Counted from the stretch's first letter, positions 10,742 to 19,823 are shown. The stretch: DNA of 64,000 bases from Anaerobacillus arseniciselenatis (GCF_001865995.1 NZ_MLQQ01000042.1:1-64000); one strand, 5' to 3'. Notes: a model not told the origin generated them from the sequence alone. A program made the numbers and translations.

Positions 10742-10924
10742 TTAAGTATTAATTGCTATCGTTCTTTTCTCGCTTTTATTTAAGTCACTCTCACCATAAT
10801 TACGAATCCCAAGCTCGTAAGAAAAAACTTTACTGGACTCTACTTTGATGCCTGTTACATTTTCGTGGGCACGGTAAAAAACTTATAAAAAAATCCATTG
10901 AGCTTTGAAACGTATTTTCCTCAT
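10742..10924 (-). pseudogene. Small gene interrupted by an in-frame stop
   Basis: ATG 10924 has a good ribosome binding site (AAAGGAAGGA, 9 nt). It opens a 60-codon frame that reads MRKIRFKAQWIFL, then TAA at codon 14, then continues in the same frame as FYRAHENVTGIKVESS...EKRTIAINT to a TAA at 10742. The post-stop part looks like ordinary coding sequence. I read it as a recently broken small gene. A sequencing error in the T-rich stretch or chance are alternatives. The rest of the 10740-11175 gap shows nothing else clear. Confidence 0.35.
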
Positions 10925-11175
10925 CGATTTCTTCCTTCCTTTCTTTTAAATAAAAATTCCAAAGTGAAAGACAAAACCTGACACCAATTGCAAATTAGTT
11001 ATGATAATCTATAAAGGTTACTTTTAACAAATGGCTCTTTTCTAAAAGATTGTTGCTATTAGCTTTTTGAGTCGTTGCATACAAATACACTACCTGTTTA
11101 TGTTTTCCGATAAAAAACTTTATTATTTCTATTTTTCTTAAAGGAGAATAGTTAAGTTTTTAGGAGGGGTTTTTA

Positions 11176-11640
11176 GTGAATAAGTCAGACAAACTGGATG
11201 AACTCAGGCTTGAAGTGGGGATGGTTGCGGACAAGGTGAATACTAGAGAAGATTTTTATTCAGGAATCATTAATATTATCGGGAGCCACCTTCCTGTAGG
11301 TTGTGGAGTGGCGATATATGGATGTGATAATGGTTACTTTTCGAATATTGTTAGTTATGGAAAAGTGAATGAAAAAAAATATAGTAAATATGGAGATTGT
11401 ATGTTTAGTGTTTGTAGTATTAGGGGTAAAGTAACTATACAAACTGAAGCGAATTCAATAAAGGCTTATGCCCCGTTTTATGATGGCCATCATTTAATTG
11501 GAATACTTTTTATTGAATTTCAAACTGTAAACTATAAAATTACTGAAGAAGACTTTATATTTCTTGAGGAAATTGCAAGGTATATTGAAATTAAAGGAGT
11601 TCAATATAACGATTGGACAATTGATAACAACAGCGTTTAA
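11176..11640 (+). CDS. GAF-like domain protein
   Basis: A 154-aa cytoplasmic protein. Residues about 20-145 look like one GAF domain: helix, GVAIYG strand, then SIKAYAPFYDGHHLIGILFIEF, a typical GAF core strand-turn-strand, and a closing helix at EEDFIFLEEIA. GAF domains bind small ligands, but I see no catalytic output domain. GTG 11176 follows GGAGGGG by 6 nt. It stands alone and its ligand is unknown. Confidence 0.6.
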   Translation: MNKSDKLDELRLEVGMVADKVNTREDFYSGIINIIGSHLPVGCGVAIYGCDNGYFSNIVSYGKVNEKKYSKYGDCMFSVCSIRGKVTIQTEANSIKAYAPFYDGHHLIGILFIEFQTVNYKITEEDFIFLEEIARYIEIKGVQYNDWTIDNNSV

Positions 11641-11757
11641 TTGATAATATATTTAAGGGGAAAGATAAAAGGAAAGACTTTTTATTTATCTTTTTGGACA
11701 ATGAAAACTTGATTTAATAGGTTGTTTTAGTGTTTTGTTAATAAAGTGCAAAGTAGT

Positions 11758-11786
11758 TTGACATTTATAATAATTTTAGTTATAAT
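11758..11786 (+). promoter_or_regulatory. Consensus sigma-A promoter
   Basis: TTGACA and TATAAT are both perfect hexamers at the ideal 17-bp spacing, about 30 nt upstream of the following gene. Confidence 0.85.
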
Positions 11787-11819
11787 AAAATTCAGAATAT
11801 TTAAAAGGAGGCGTTGCAA

Positions 11820-12116
11820 ATGAACTTGTTTGAAAGACTTTATGATGAGCAAGAAAATGTTAAAGTACAGTTTATTGGATTTACAACTGAGAGTGCACGT
11901 TATGATTTTGGGATTGTTTATACGAATATGTTCTTTGGAAAGCCTCTAGTGATTTGCATGCAAACTGGGCGTTCAACACTAATTTGTGCCGAGGAAGCAG
12001 AGAATGTTGACCATGTAAAAAAAGTTTTCCAAATAAAATGTGATGACGAAGCATCAGATCTGTCACTATTTTTCACTAAAAATCTCCCTACAATGACATT
12101 TGATACTCAATATTAA
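11820..12116 (+). CDS. DUF3055 (SAV0927-type) small protein
   Basis: A 98-aa cytoplasmic protein. The conserved-looking core is FIGFTTESARYDFGIVYTNM followed by FFGKPLVICMQTGRS, which I associate with the DUF3055/SAV0927 family of Firmicutes; its function is unknown. ATG 11820 has AAGGAGG 9 nt upstream, whereas the in-frame TTG at 11814 is too close. It has its own consensus promoter and a terminator, so it is probably monocistronic and well expressed. Confidence 0.7.
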   Translation: MNLFERLYDEQENVKVQFIGFTTESARYDFGIVYTNMFFGKPLVICMQTGRSTLICAEEAENVDHVKKVFQIKCDDEASDLSLFFTKNLPTMTFDTQY

Positions 12117-12130
12117 TTATAAAGAATAAG

Positions 12131-12181
<51 letters not shown>

Positions 12182-12226
12182 TAATAATTTCTGCTCTTTT
12201 AAACTAATGTGACATACAATTAACTA

Positions 12227-12255
12227 TTGACATATTAAATGTGACATATTATTAT
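12227..12255 (+). promoter_or_regulatory. SR1 promoter
   Basis: TTGACA and TATTAT are spaced by 17 bp. Initiation would fall near 12262, giving a transcript of about 205 nt to the terminator, which matches the SR1 length in B. subtilis. Confidence 0.75.
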
Positions 12256-12268
12256 GTAAATACAAGGT

Positions 12269-12283
12269 ATAAAAACGCTTTCA
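12269..12283 (+). promoter_or_regulatory. Candidate CcpA cre site
   Basis: ATAAAAACGCTTTCA differs from the cre consensus WTGAAARCGYTTTCW at one position. It lies just downstream of the predicted start of SR1, a place where a bound repressor would block transcription. B. subtilis SR1 is repressed under glycolytic conditions, mainly by CcpN and less by CcpA. Confidence 0.55.
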
Positions 12284-12302
12284 AAATAAAGGAGTGGAAT
12301 AA

Positions 12303-12422
12303 ATGGGTGTAATCATTTGTCAATCATGTGGGAAAGTCATCGAGCATTTTGAAGCAGAGAAAGTATCAACTTTATATGGAACTTGCTGTAATGCTACAAA
12401 AAAGGAACAAGCTAAAAAATAA
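12303..12422 (+). CDS. sr1P: SR1P, GapA-binding peptide
   Basis: A 39-aa peptide beginning MGVIICQSCGKVIEHFEAEK and ending TLYGTCCNATKKEQAKK. Length, the CxxC pair, the central HFE.EK and the LYG.C element agree with B. subtilis SR1P, which binds glyceraldehyde-3-phosphate dehydrogenase GapA and promotes its association with RNase J1. AAAGGAG precedes the ATG by 7 nt. The CxxC and second Cys pair could bind a metal, which is inference. Confidence 0.85.
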   Translation: MGVIICQSCGKVIEHFEAEKVSTLYGTCCNATKKEQAKK

Positions 12423-12439
12423 AAAAAGATATACTAATA

Positions 12440-12469
12440 AAGGTAGACGATCCTGTCTACCTTTTTTTT
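12440..12469 (+). terminator. SR1 terminator
   Basis: AGGTAGAC and GTCTACCT form an 8-bp stem followed by TTTTTTTT. Confidence 0.9.
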
Positions 12470-12510
12470 CTCGATAAATAAGAAAGTATATAATTTTTGA
12501 AGTTGGAAAG

Positions 12511-12602
12511 GTGTCTAGCTCCAGGCGCCATCGGCTTGACCGCTACGGGAAGGTCTTCCACCTGTTTTCGCCGATAGGCGGGCGCCTTGCGCTTTTCTTA
12601 TT
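12511..12602. repeat. Family 2 GC-rich palindromic repeat
   Basis: Outer arms CAGGCGCC and GGGCGCCTTG, and inner arms CATCGGC and GCCGATA, enclose GACCGCTACGGGAAGGTC. It ends in the conserved CGCTTTTCTT. It is markedly GC-richer than its surroundings. Related copies are at 20011, 29390, 34081, 40349 and 53512. Confidence 0.7.
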
Positions 12603-12665
12603 ATAAAGTTGCCAGAAATGGTTTGTGCCGTACAATTTATCTCCATAAATAATTAGTATGACATA

Positions 12666-14144
12666 TTAGATGAATGGCTTATGCTCTTTAATGACACGAA
12701 TATTATTGAATGATTCGTCTTCAGGGCCTTGGACAGGTAGGCCGACATCGATATTTTCTTGAATATAATCAATATTTTCTTCAGTAATGATTTCTCCAGG
12801 TATAAAAATTGGGATTCCAGGAGGGTACACCATGACAAATTCAGCGATAATACGTCCAACAGACTCCTTAAATGGGATGACCTCAGTTTCAGAATAAAAG
12901 GCATCTCTCGGTGAGAGAGCTAATGTTGGAAGATCGGGAACATGTACACGAATTGGTTTTGTGTGTTGAGATTTAATTTTCGACATGTATTTTTGAGATA
13001 GTTCCTTCAATGCAGTAATAAGAATATCAATCGTTTCTTTTGTATCTCCGATTGAAATAATACAAAGAATATTATATAAATCTGATAGCTCTACCTCGAT
13101 GTTATAATTCTCACGTAACCAAACCTCCACATCGTAACCCGTAATCCCCAACTCTTTAACAGAGATAATCACCTTAGTAGGATCAAAGTCGTAAGTTGCT
13201 TTAGTTCCTAAGATTTCAGAACCGACACAATGAAAACCATTAATTTGGTTAATTTCATCTCTTGTTTCATTTGCTAAATGTAACGTTTTGCTTATAAGGG
13301 TGTACCCTTTCGTTGCTAATTGTTTTCTGGCAACATCTAAAGATGCTAACAGCAAATATGAAGTAGATGTAGTTGTTAACATACTAATGATGGATTGAAC
13401 TCGCTTTGGCGAAACTAAGTTGCCCTTTATGTTTAAAACGGAACTTTGCGTCATTGACCCACCTAGTTTATGAACACTTGTAGCGGCCATATCAGCACCT
13501 GCTTGCATAGCGGAGAGTGGGAGATCATCATGAAAATGAATATGGACACCGTGTGCTTCGTCAACAAGCACTGGAATTCCGTAACTATGAACGACCTCAA
13601 CAATCTTTTTTAAATTGGCAGAGATACCAAAATATGTCGGGTTAATGACAAGTACCCCTTTAGCATCGGGATGTGCCGTCAAAGCGCTTTCTACTGCTTC
13701 TATCGTTATTCCGTGTGAAATCCCTAAAGTAGGATCAATAATTGGATGAATAAAAATAGGAGTTGCCCCTGAAAAAATAATCGCTGACATAATCGATTTG
13801 TGAACATTTCTAGGGACAATGATTTTATCTCCCGGCCCACAAACACTCATGATCATCGTCATGATCGCTCCACTAGTACCTTGTACAGAGAAAAAAGTAT
13901 GATCAGCTCCGAAAGCTTTAGCAGCTAATTGTTGTGCTTCCTTTATCATGCCATGAGGGTGATGCAGATCGTCTAAAGGACCAATATTTATTAAGTCAAT
14001 AGATAAAGCGTTATCACCTATAAAGTTACGAAATTCTGGGTCCATACCAGTTCCTTTTTTATGTCCAGGTATATGAAATTGAACGGGGTTTCTTTTAACG
14101 TGTTCGAGTAACCCAGTAAATAATGGGGTATTTTTTTGAGACAT
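12666..14144 (-). CDS. speA: Arginine decarboxylase (fold type I, PLP)
   Basis: Converts arginine to agmatine, the first step of polyamine synthesis in Bacillus. It belongs to the Orn/Lys/Arg decarboxylase family of 490-aa Gram-positive enzymes. The PLP lysine lies in SVHKLGGSMTQSS. VDEAHGVHIHFHDDLPLSAM and the C-terminal PPGIPIFIPGE are diagnostic. The first residues (MSQKNTPLFTGL) and overall sequence match B. subtilis SpeA closely. ATG 14144 has GAGGTGA about 10 nt upstream; the ATG at 14153 is crowded. Its neighbour SR1 acts on arginine catabolism, a suggestive pairing. Confidence 0.93.
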   Translation of the reverse strand: MSQKNTPLFTGLLEHVKRNPVQFHIPGHKKGTGMDPEFRNFIGDNALSIDLINIGPLDDLHHPHGMIKEAQQLAAKAFGADHTFFSVQGTSGAIMTMIMSVCGPGDKIIVPRNVHKSIMSAIIFSGATPIFIHPIIDPTLGISHGITIEAVESALTAHPDAKGVLVINPTYFGISANLKKIVEVVHSYGIPVLVDEAHGVHIHFHDDLPLSAMQAGADMAATSVHKLGGSMTQSSVLNIKGNLVSPKRVQSIISMLTTTSTSYLLLASLDVARKQLATKGYTLISKTLHLANETRDEINQINGFHCVGSEILGTKATYDFDPTKVIISVKELGITGYDVEVWLRENYNIEVELSDLYNILCIISIGDTKETIDILITALKELSQKYMSKIKSQHTKPIRVHVPDLPTLALSPRDAFYSETEVIPFKESVGRIIAEFVMVYPPGIPIFIPGEIITEENIDYIQENIDVGLPVQGPEDESFNNIRVIKEHKPFI

Positions 14145-14331
14145 AATTGCCATTTCACCTCTAAATTAAAATAAGTATGATTTGCATAAAACAAAAATGA
14201 GTATATCAAATTCAAAAAAAAAATGATAGGGTAAAAAACAATAAAGCGCGTTTAAGAGGAGTTTTCTTCAATAGTATCGAAAATATTTACAAAGAAAAGT
14301 AATTTATTTTATTGAGACGGGGGAGATTTCG

Positions 14332-15288
14332 ATGAATACTAAAGTAAGTGAACTTTTAAAAATTAAATATCCGATTATTCAAGGAGGACTTGCCTATTTA
14401 GCTTATTCAGAGTTAGCTGCGGCGGTTTCTAATGCTGGTGGATTAGGTCAAATTACAGCGATGTCACTTTCATCTCCAGAACAATTAAGAGAAGAAATTC
14501 AAAAAGTAAAACAAAAAACTGATAAACCTTTTGGTGTAAACTTTGCTATTGGTCAGCATGGGAGACCTTTTGACCATATGGTTCGAGTGGCGATCGAAGA
14601 GGAAGTTCCAGTTGTGACAATGACAGGGGGGAATCCTGCACCAATTTTTGAACAATTAGAAGGTGTAGACGTGAAAAAAATTGTCCTCGTTGCTGCGAAG
14701 AGGCAAGCTGTTAAGGCGGAACAACTAGGTGCTGATGCGATAATGGTCGTCGGACAAGAAGGGGGAGGGCATCTTGGACGGAATGATACGAGTACACTCG
14801 TATTAATTCCCCAAGTCGTTGATGCAGTTTCAATACCTGTAATAGCTTCAGGAGGTATTGGAGATGGAAGAGGTTTAATGGCAGCGCTAGCACTAGGGGC
14901 AGAAGGAATTGAGATGGGGACTCGTTTTGTAGCTACGAAAGAATGTGTACATGCCCATGAATCATACAAACAGAAAATTGTAGAAATGACAGAAAATGAT
15001 ACTGTTGTTATTAAACGTAACCTAGGGGCTCCTGCGCGTGCTCTTAAAAATAGTTGGACAGATCAAATTCTCTCCCTTGAAGAAAAAGGTGCAGACTATG
15101 ATGCATTAAAAAATTATATTAGTGGAGAAGCTAATAAAAAGTATATATATGAAGGGATTGAAGAAGAGGGATTCGGCTGGGCAGGACAAGTGATCGGTTT
15201 AATTAATGACGTTCCTTCTGTTGCTGAGCTTTTTGAAACGATGGTTGATCTGGCCGATCAAGTTCAAAATAAGTTGAAGAACTTGTAA
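14332..15288 (+). CDS. Nitronate monooxygenase / FabK-like flavoprotein
   Basis: A 318-aa TIM-barrel FMN protein. Signatures: YPIIQGGLAYLAYSELAAAV at the N-terminus, GQEGGGHLGRNDTSTLVLIPQV (phosphate-binding and catalytic His region), and IPVIASGGIGDGRGLMAALALGAEGIEMGTRF. Family members oxidise alkyl nitronates or act as enoyl-ACP reductases, and sequence alone does not separate the two. No fatty-acid genes adjoin it. RBS GGGGGAG lies 7 nt before ATG. The gene stands alone between speA and yktA and is extra compared with B. subtilis. Confidence 0.8.
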   Translation: MNTKVSELLKIKYPIIQGGLAYLAYSELAAAVSNAGGLGQITAMSLSSPEQLREEIQKVKQKTDKPFGVNFAIGQHGRPFDHMVRVAIEEEVPVVTMTGGNPAPIFEQLEGVDVKKIVLVAAKRQAVKAEQLGADAIMVVGQEGGGHLGRNDTSTLVLIPQVVDAVSIPVIASGGIGDGRGLMAALALGAEGIEMGTRFVATKECVHAHESYKQKIVEMTENDTVVIKRNLGAPARALKNSWTDQILSLEEKGADYDALKNYISGEANKKYIYEGIEEEGFGWAGQVIGLINDVPSVAELFETMVDLADQVQNKLKNL

Positions 15289-15333
15289 ATTTAAGGAATA
15301 ACACAATAGAAACACTACAAGGAGATTTAATAC

Positions 15334-15615
15334 ATGAATATAAACATTCCTATTTCCCTCGATTGGACAAAAGAAGAAGTAATAGATGTTGTTCAATTTT
15401 TTGAAGGAATTGAAAAAGCTTATGAGACTGGAATTGAAAAAAATGAAATGTTAACTTTGTACAAACGCTTCAAAAAAATTGTTCCCTCTAAAAGTGAGGA
15501 AAAACAATTATTTAAGCAGTTTGATAAAGAATCGAATTACAGCTGTTACCATGTAGTAAAAGAAGCTTTAAACAAGGAAATGCCAGCCACTAAAAAAATC
15601 AAGCTCAGCTATTAA
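15334..15615 (+). CDS. yktA: UPF0223 protein YktA
   Basis: A 93-aa conserved Firmicutes protein, mostly helical, with PISLDWTKEEVIDVVQFF and the end-region SNYSCYHVVKEAL. No known function. AAGGAG precedes the ATG by about 10 nt. It is convergent with yktB: the two stop codons overlap by four bases inside a shared terminator hairpin. Confidence 0.85.
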   Translation: MNINIPISLDWTKEEVIDVVQFFEGIEKAYETGIEKNEMLTLYKRFKKIVPSKSEEKQLFKQFDKESNYSCYHVVKEALNKEMPATKKIKLSY

Positions 15616-15632
15616 ACTGAGCTTGATTTTTT
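15598..15632. terminator. Bidirectional terminator covering both yktA and yktB stop codons
   Basis: AAGCTCAG and CTGAGCTT pair around the overlapping stops and have T-runs on both strands (GATTTTTT on plus, GATTTTTTTAG on minus). The hairpin therefore lies partly inside both reading frames. Confidence 0.85.
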
Positions 15633-16238
15633 GTATAGTGGCATTAAAGTTTTCATCGTATTTTTAGCGAGATTTAAAAATTGATCGCCGTCTTTTAAGA
15701 TAGGATCGTTCGCACGGATGTGTCGCCCAACTAGAAATTCTACTTTATTAACATCACGAAAACGAGTTAACATGTTTTCAAAATCATTTTTATCAATATC
15801 AATAAGTGAAGTAGCCTCTTTTTTCATATGGTCGAGAGAAATGACAAAATCTTTCGGAATCGTTTCGTAAATAGAATCGATATGATCTAAAAAGGTTTCA
15901 GCAATTTGTTTCTTGTTTGGAACTTCATAAATAAGAGCAAACCAGATAAATACGTGATCGTCGAAAAGTCCAATTTGAAAGTGAGGGTGCTTTTTATAGC
16001 CACGTTTATTATGACAAATAGCCATCCAAGTATCGTTCGGTGGATTAACGGTCCTTCTAGCGTGTTTTGCTATATGTAAAAACATTTCATTACCACTAAG
16101 AGTAGCGATGTCATCACAGAGAACTTCGCCTATTTCTTTAAACTTCGGTTGAATTCTTTCCTGTATCGCAGTCATGCGATCCTCTAGGCCATCAATTGAA
16201 AATGTTTCAAAGTCTTTTTCTGTAAAGCCGGTAAACAT
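15612..16238 (-). CDS. yktB: UPF0637 protein YktB
   Basis: A 208-aa soluble protein of the UPF0637 family. Recognisable segments are FTGFTEKDFETFSIDGLEDRM, HFQIGLFDDHVFIWFALIYE and the closing LAKNTMKTLMPLYKK. Its function is unknown. ATG 16238 was chosen over the TTG at 16256 because AAAGGGA lies 8 nt before it. The yktA-yktB neighbourhood is conserved in Bacillus, supporting the name. Confidence 0.85.
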   Translation of the reverse strand: MFTGFTEKDFETFSIDGLEDRMTAIQERIQPKFKEIGEVLCDDIATLSGNEMFLHIAKHARRTVNPPNDTWMAICHNKRGYKKHPHFQIGLFDDHVFIWFALIYEVPNKKQIAETFLDHIDSIYETIPKDFVISLDHMKKEATSLIDIDKNDFENMLTRFRDVNKVEFLVGRHIRANDPILKDGDQFLNLAKNTMKTLMPLYKKSSSV

Positions 16239-16261
16239 TAAATCAATCCCTTTCAATGTAC

Positions 16262-16384
16262 AATTTACAATTTAAAATTAAAAATTCATGTGGGTATTGC
16301 CTTGAAGCTTAAGTTACTCAATTAAAATTAATTAAGTGCTTAGCTTCGAAGCTAAGCTTAAATAATTGTGAATTTTAAATTATT
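16262..16384. repeat. Family 5 AT-rich palindrome with GCTnCGAAGC core
   Basis: AT-rich arms (AATTTAAAATT on the left, GAATTTTAAATT on the right) flank a perfect inner palindrome CTTAGCTTCGAAGCTAAG. The same GCTnCGAAGC core flanked by inverted heptamers recurs at 54663-54757 and 59077-59196. No gene is apparent in 16239-16704. Confidence 0.5.
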
Positions 16385-16704
16385 ACTGTAAATAGTCTAC
16401 CATAAAAGAATTTTATTCACTAAAAATTAGCTTGGACAATAAGGAAATGGGCTTATACCTAGTTTAACAATGAAGTAACGGTGGTAAAATGTAAATAAAA
16501 TCCTTTTTGGAACAAAGTTATTCTCCTTGATGTGAAAGGTTAGTATTGTTTGTGAACATTGATGAACGGTGTAGCTCCCATAACGCTAGTGAGAAACATT
16601 CTGGTAAGTATAAGCATATAATATAATATAGTTACCCGATCAGAAAATTCCGTAAACAATGTTCTTTTAAGGTTTATATAACTATTTTCGAAAGGTAATT
16701 TATA

Positions 16705-16824
16705 TGAGTGAATTTCATAATCACTAAAAATGAGCCACATCAAGCAATATATAGTTTGCGAATGGTTTTGACGCAACTATATATTGATCTTAGTGGAGAG
16801 AATAATGAATTATGAAATTCATTA
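16705..16824. mobile_element. MITE-like element, family 1, copy 3
   Basis: Same terminal repeats and inner stems as copy 2 and in the same orientation. It ends 33 nt before the ykzI-like gene. No sign of a gene within it. Confidence 0.75.
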
Positions 16825-16857
16825 TTAAAAAATTAATATAAAGGGGTGTAGGTTTCC

Positions 16858-17058
16858 ATGAAACAAGTTGTTCAATCAGTTAAAAAGGCTGATTGTGAAA
16901 CAAGGATCGCTGTTTTGCGGTTGGAAATTGATTATGAACTGGCAACACTACACGATGCAATGGTTGTAGAAGATTTGAACAAAATAAATGAGTGCAAAAA
17001 AAGATTAGAGAGATTTCGTCAGGAGTTATATACGCTCTTAAAAAGAATCAAAAAGTAA
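16858..17058 (+). CDS. YkzI-like small helical protein
   Basis: A 66-aa charged, helical protein (MKQVVQSVKKADCETRIAVL...) with a likely coiled coil over residues 15-64. Its position directly after yktB corresponds to ykzI in B. subtilis, but the name rests mainly on synteny. AAAGGGG precedes the ATG by 11 nt. The following B. subtilis gene, suhB (inositol monophosphatase), is missing here. Confidence 0.6.
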   Translation: MKQVVQSVKKADCETRIAVLRLEIDYELATLHDAMVVEDLNKINECKKRLERFRQELYTLLKRIKK

Positions 17059-17112
17059 GGGTATTTACGTCAAAGTGCAAAAAGCAGCAACATTAAAGAA
17101 GGAATTAATAAT

Positions 17113-17238
17113 AAAGGGCTGTCCCAAAAGAAAGTGCCAGACACCGTTAGGCACGTAATATAGACGGATAATTAATTTGAACGTCTATATTTAGTGAGTT
17201 CTACACGGTGTCAGACACTCATGTGACAGCCTCTTTTG
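17113..17238. repeat. Family 3 palindrome (TGTCTGACACC type)
   Basis: Outer arms GGGCTGTCCCAAAAG and ATGTGACAGCC enclose CCAGACACCG/CGGTGTCAGACAC and TATAGACG/CGTCTATA. It lies in the convergent gap between the ykzI-like gene and ylaF and could terminate both. Confidence 0.65.
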
Positions 17239-17251
17239 GTTTACCTGTTAT

Positions 17252-17437
17252 TTATCCATTTGTAGATGCTGCTAATTTTTTCCTTAAAGTAAAGCCTACT
17301 CCACAACAAATGGTTGCTAATAAAATGGATAAGCTAAAGATAAGCAAACTTTCTAATGCAATTGAAATGCCAATACCAATGATGGAGAACGTTGTAAATA
17401 TTGCACATAATAAGAAGATTATTTGTTCTTTTTTCAA
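17252..17437 (-). CDS. ylaF: YlaF-type membrane protein (DUF5325)
   Basis: A 61-aa protein with two hydrophobic segments (residues about 5-23 and 28-50) and a basic tail. Its length and position upstream of and divergent from typA match YlaF of B. subtilis. TTG 17437 has GTAGGAGG 7 nt upstream. Its function is unknown. Confidence 0.75.
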   Translation of the reverse strand: MKKEQIIFLLCAIFTTFSIIGIGISIALESLLIFSLSILLATICCGVGFTLRKKLAASTNG

Positions 17438-17532
17438 GTTAATCCCTCCTACTTATTAGTGTACAAGTATTTTGCTCGTTAGAAAAGTGAAATAACTTGA
17501 AATTAAACTTAAAAATGAGGAAAAATATAAAA

Positions 17533-17563
17533 TTGTATTCGATTGAAAAAGTTGTGCTATAAT
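17533..17563 (+). promoter_or_regulatory. typA promoter with extended -10
   Basis: TGCTATAAT is an extended -10 element (TATAAT at 17558-17563). The best -35 match is TTGTAT with a long 19-bp spacer, so the extended -10 probably carries recognition. Confidence 0.6.
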
Positions 17564-17621
17564 AGAACAGTTGTGGGTAAAAAGTGAAAAAATATTACAA
17601 TTTTAAGGAGAGACATAATAG

Positions 17622-19466
17622 ATGAAACATAGAAAAGATATTCGTAACATTGCGATCATCGCTCACGTTGACCATGGTAAAACAACGTTAGTTGATCAGT
17701 TGTTACATCAATCAGGAACATTTCGTACAAATGAACAAGTAGAAGAGCGAGCGATGGACTCAAATGCGTTAGAAAAAGAAAGAGGAATTACCATTTTAGC
17801 GAAAAATACCGCTATTCAATATGAAGATACACGTATTAATATTTTAGACACTCCAGGGCATGCCGATTTCGGTGGAGAAGTTGAACGTATTATGAAGATG
17901 GTTGATGGGGTTCTACTTGTCGTAGATTCTTACGAAGGTTGTATGCCACAAACTCGTTTCGTATTAAAGAAAGCGTTAGAACAAAAATTAACACCGATTG
18001 TTGTCGTAAATAAAATAGACAAGCCCGCAGCTAGACCTGCAGCAGTAGTTGATGAAGTGGTAGATTTATTAATTGACTTAGATGCAGATGAAGAGCAATT
18101 AGATTTTCCAGTTGTTTATGCGTCAGCAATAAACGGTACCGCAAGTGTTGACCCTGAGCCTGAAAAGCAAAATGAAAATATGAATGACTTATTTTCTGCT
18201 ATTATTGATCATATTCCAACTCCGGTTGACAATCGCGAGGAACCGCTACAATTTCAAGTTACGATGTTAGATTATAATGATTATCTTGGAAGAATTGGTG
18301 TTGGTCGTGTATTCCGTGGTAGCATTAAGGTTGGACAACCAGTTGCTTTAATGAAATTAGACGGATCAGTGAAGCAGTTCCGTGTGACGAAATTGTTCGG
18401 TTTTATCGGATTAAAGCGAATCGAAATTGAAGAAGCGATCGCAGGAGACATTATTGCTATCTCAGGGATGGAAGAAATCAATGTAGGTGAAACAGTTTGT
18501 CCACTTGACCACCAAGAAGCTTTACCGATTTTACGAATTGATGAGCCGACGTTACAAATGACGTTTTCGGTTAACAATAGCCCATTTGCCGGTCGCGAAG
18601 GGAAATACGTTACGAGTAGAAAAATCGAAGAACGCCTTAGAGCGCAGCTGGAAACAGACGTTAGTTTACGTGTAGATAATACAGATTCACCAGAAGCTTG
18701 GATTGTTTCAGGTCGTGGTGAGCTTCATTTATCCATTTTAATTGAAAACATGAGACGAGAAGGTTATGAATTACAAGTATCAAAACCGGAAGTTATTGTT
18801 AAAGAAGTGGACGGAGTTCGTTCTGAGCCTGTGGAAAGAGTGATTATCGACGTTCCAGAAGAATATACTGGAGCCATTATGGAGTCGGTAGGAGAGCGTA
18901 AAGGTGAAATGTTAAACATGGTTAATAACGGTAGTGGTCAAGTTCGACTTGAATTTTTGGTCCCAGCTCGTGGCCTAATTGGTTACTCTACTGAATTTAT
19001 GACACAAACTCGTGGTTATGGTATTATTAATCATACATTTGACGGTTATCAACCGATGCTAGAAGGTAAAGTAGGTGGTAGACGTCAAGGTGTATTAGTA
19101 TCGATGGAGCAAGGAAAAGCAAGCCAATACAGTATTATGCAAGTAGAAGACCGTGGAATTATTTTCGTTGAGCCAGGAACTGAAGTTTATGAAGGTATGA
19201 TTGTTGGCGAACATACGAGAGAAAACGATATTACGGTCAACTTAACAAAAGTGAAACAAATGACGAATATGCGTTCAGCGAATAAAGATCAAACAGTTAC
19301 GATGAAACGACCGAGGATTATGACATTAGAAGAATCATTAGAGTATTTAAATGATGATGAGTTATGTGAAATTACGCCAGAATCAATTCGTCTAAGAAAG
19401 AAAATTCTAGATAAAAACGAACGTGAGCGAATTGAGAAGAGAAACAAATTAGCTAATAAAGTTTAA
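17622..19466 (+). CDS. typA: Ribosome-associated GTPase TypA/BipA
   Basis: A 614-aa translational GTPase of the EF-G family that binds ribosomes and aids assembly and stress growth. G motifs are visible: AHVDHGKTT (P-loop), RGITI (switch I), DTPGH and NKIDKP. The EF-G-like domains III and V and the BipA-specific C-terminal domain ([20 protein letters not shown]) follow. Full length for the family. AAGGAGAG lies 8 nt before the ATG. Followed by ylaH 24 nt later, probably cotranscribed. Confidence 0.97.
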   Translation: MKHRKDIRNIAIIAHVDHGKTTLVDQLLHQSGTFRTNEQVEERAMDSNALEKERGITILAKNTAIQYEDTRINILDTPGHADFGGEVERIMKMVDGVLLVVDSYEGCMPQTRFVLKKALEQKLTPIVVVNKIDKPAARPAAVVDEVVDLLIDLDADEEQLDFPVVYASAINGTASVDPEPEKQNENMNDLFSAIIDHIPTPVDNREEPLQFQVTMLDYNDYLGRIGVGRVFRGSIKVGQPVALMKLDGSVKQFRVTKLFGFIGLKRIEIEEAIAGDIIAISGMEEINVGETVCPLDHQEALPILRIDEPTLQMTFSVNNSPFAGREGKYVTSRKIEERLRAQLETDVSLRVDNTDSPEAWIVSGRGELHLSILIENMRREGYELQVSKPEVIVKEVDGVRSEPVERVIIDVPEEYTGAIMESVGERKGEMLNMVNNGSGQVRLEFLVPARGLIGYSTEFMTQTRGYGIINHTFDGYQPMLEGKVGGRRQGVLVSMEQGKASQYSIMQVEDRGIIFVEPGTEVYEGMIVGEHTRENDITVNLTKVKQMTNMRSANKDQTVTMKRPRIMTLEESLEYLNDDELCEITPESIRLRKKILDKNERERIEKRNKLANKV

Positions 19467-19490
19467 CACCTTACTCAAAGGAGGGCTATT

Positions 19491-19823
19491 ATGGCTACCC
19501 CTGGTGAAAAGATCCCGACACCGAATTTTTCCTTTTTAGCTGAAGCATTAGGAGCGGGAAATCCAGAGCAATTTTTATTTGCATTTTCAATTCTTTATAT
19601 CGTCGTTGTTATTTTAACGGTGGTTGTATATAATTTAGGGTTTGCGCGGAAACTACCGGTTTTAAAGACGGCAATTGTTTATATCGTTTTACTTTTCGGT
19701 TCGATTTTTATTACGTTTTTAGCTTTAACACTTCCTGTCGTTGAGTCACTACTCATAGCAACATTAGTACTAGGTGCGTATAAATTTCGACTTCATAAAG
19801 AAAAGAGAACAGAAAATGCGTAA
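19491..19823 (+). CDS. ylaH: YlaH-like membrane protein
   Basis: A 110-aa protein with three predicted membrane spans (about 30-52, 60-80 and 85-100) and a short basic tail. It has the same position after typA and the same size as B. subtilis YlaH. Start ATG 19491 follows AAAGGAGGG. Probably translated from the typA transcript. No function is known. Confidence 0.8.
   Translation: MATPGEKIPTPNFSFLAEALGAGNPEQFLFAFSILYIVVVILTVVVYNLGFARKLPVLKTAIVYIVLLFGSIFITFLALTLPVVESLLIATLVLGAYKFRLHKEKRTENA

Larger units (their letters stand above)
12262..12469 (+). ncRNA. sr1: SR1 dual-function small RNA
   Basis: A transcript of about 205 nt defined by the promoter, an internal 39-codon ORF and the terminator. 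In B. subtilis SR1 lies at the same place, between pdhD and speA. It base-pairs with ahrC mRNA (arginine catabolism activator) and also encodes SR1P. Identification here rests on synteny, length and the peptide. The ahrC-pairing segment was not checked. Confidence 0.8.

Noticed and set aside
16540..16776. 78-codon minus-strand frame
   Set aside because: It runs into a MITE copy, lacks a ribosome binding site and has no recognisable protein features.
17208..17459. 83-codon plus-strand frame
   Set aside because: It is antisense to the YlaF-type gene and begins within a family 3 palindrome.
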